NCBI RefSeq assembly: GCF_028867935.1
Contig: NZ_JAPQNS010000008.1
Coordinates: forward strand, 124,001 to 188,000
From: Flavobacterium sp. SUN052
GTDB lineage: Bacteria > Bacteroidota > Bacteroidia > Flavobacteriales > Flavobacteriaceae
DNA: 64,000 nt
Direction: 5' to 3'
Part shown: positions 63,732 through 64,000 of the stretch, piece by piece
Layout of the letters: the number at the start of each line of letters is the position of its first letter
How positions within the stretch are numbered: the first letter of the stretch is position 1
Notes under the pieces: generated by a model
Told to the model about the DNA's origin: nothing
What the model saw: only the letters and a program-made list of their open reading frames with translations
Database searches by the model: none
Position numbers and translations under genes: made by a program

Positions 63732-64000
63732 ATGGAAGAAAACCAACCCGTTCAAAAACCGATCAATAGCATACAAAGGCTTGGTAACCTGCTTCGGGAA
63801 CGGTGGCCCGAATACGTAATTGAGATCCTTGTCATTATTATCAGTATTAGCCTTTCGTTCGCTTTCGACGAATGGAAAGATAACCGGCACAAGCAGGAAC
63901 TAGAACAACTTTATATCCGGGAATTAATCCGCAATATTGAGTCTGACTTAAGTGAGTTAGGCGAAGTCAGGACAGAAACCAGTCAAATAGTCCAAAAGGC
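63732..64000 (+). CDS. DUF6090-like membrane protein, 3' end cut off
   Basis: The frame from ATG 63732 (MEENQPVQKPINSIQRLGNL) stays open to the window edge (89 codons). It has one transmembrane helix (about 30-47, VIEILVIIISISLSFAF) followed by DEWKDNRHKQELEQLYIRELIRNIESDL. This pattern, a helix then EWxxxRxxxxxExxYLxxL, is that of DUF6090-type proteins of Bacteroidota. Function unknown. Confidence 0.8.
   Translation, partial: MEENQPVQKPINSIQRLGNLLRERWPEYVIEILVIIISISLSFAFDEWKDNRHKQELEQLYIRELIRNIESDLSELGEVRTETSQIVQK

Overview
The window looks like chromosome from a member of the Bacteroidota, most likely the Cytophagales and close to Spirosoma (inference from two SusC/SusD pairs, a C-terminal type IX secretion sorting domain, a Bacteroidota-style promoter motif and mid-range GC). 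No organism-specific marker was identified, so the genus is a guess.

Layout. (1) 1-15.6 kb: a polysaccharide utilisation locus. It begins with a cut-off GH43-like gene and a clan GH-A-like gene on the plus strand. A minus-strand block follows: SusC, SusD and a DUF5017 lipoprotein (9.7-3.3 kb), a GH28/GH49-like beta-helix enzyme, and upstream a DUF5060 glycosidase, an iduronate-2-sulfatase-like sulfatase and a GH67-like protein. The sulfatase suggests a sulfated or sulfate-bearing glycan. (2) 15.8-30.4 kb: an accessory island ending at a tRNA-Asn gene. It holds a broken Fic gene, an unknown 230-aa protein, and a type I restriction-modification operon whose hsdS and hsdR genes flank a DarT/DarG ADP-ribosylation toxin-antitoxin pair. 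A 401-aa protein of unknown family overlaps the hsdR stop codon. Beyond it lies an AT-rich, plasmid- or ICE-like group of small DNA-binding-type genes with iteron or operator-like repeats. (3) 30.6-43 kb: core genes (PH-like protein, rsmG, GT2 glycosyltransferase, tgt, OmpA protein), a small polysaccharide cluster (Wzz-like, UDP-sugar 6-dehydrogenase, UDP-sugar 4-epimerase), then a nucleotidyltransferase, an SDR, an SRPBCC protein, a Crp-family regulator and an NmrA-like reductase. (4) 43.1-44.7 kb: a secreted protein with YadA-head-like repeats and an S74-type chaperone end. (5) 44.8-52.8 kb: a glucuronoarabinoxylan operon (GH67, thioesterase, GH43, GH51, GH10) on the minus strand, with a divergent LacI regulator. 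(6) 53.2-63.7 kb: a NarL-type response regulator and TPR histidine kinase, then a SusC-SusD-surface glycan-binding protein-GH26 locus that probably targets beta-mannan. A partial DUF6090-like membrane protein runs off the end.

The two SusCD loci should bind and import oligosaccharides released by their own hydrolases. The xylan cluster has no SusCD of its own here. Its 5' leader carries a promoter-like motif followed by an intrinsic terminator, which suggests attenuation.

The best candidate for something undescribed is the hsdM-hsdS-darT-darG-hsdR-(401 aa) arrangement: a restriction system apparently coupled to a DNA ADP-ribosylation toxin system and to an unknown translationally coupled protein. 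Several families of long intergenic palindromes are also recorded. All family calls come from reading the sequence; no database search was run.
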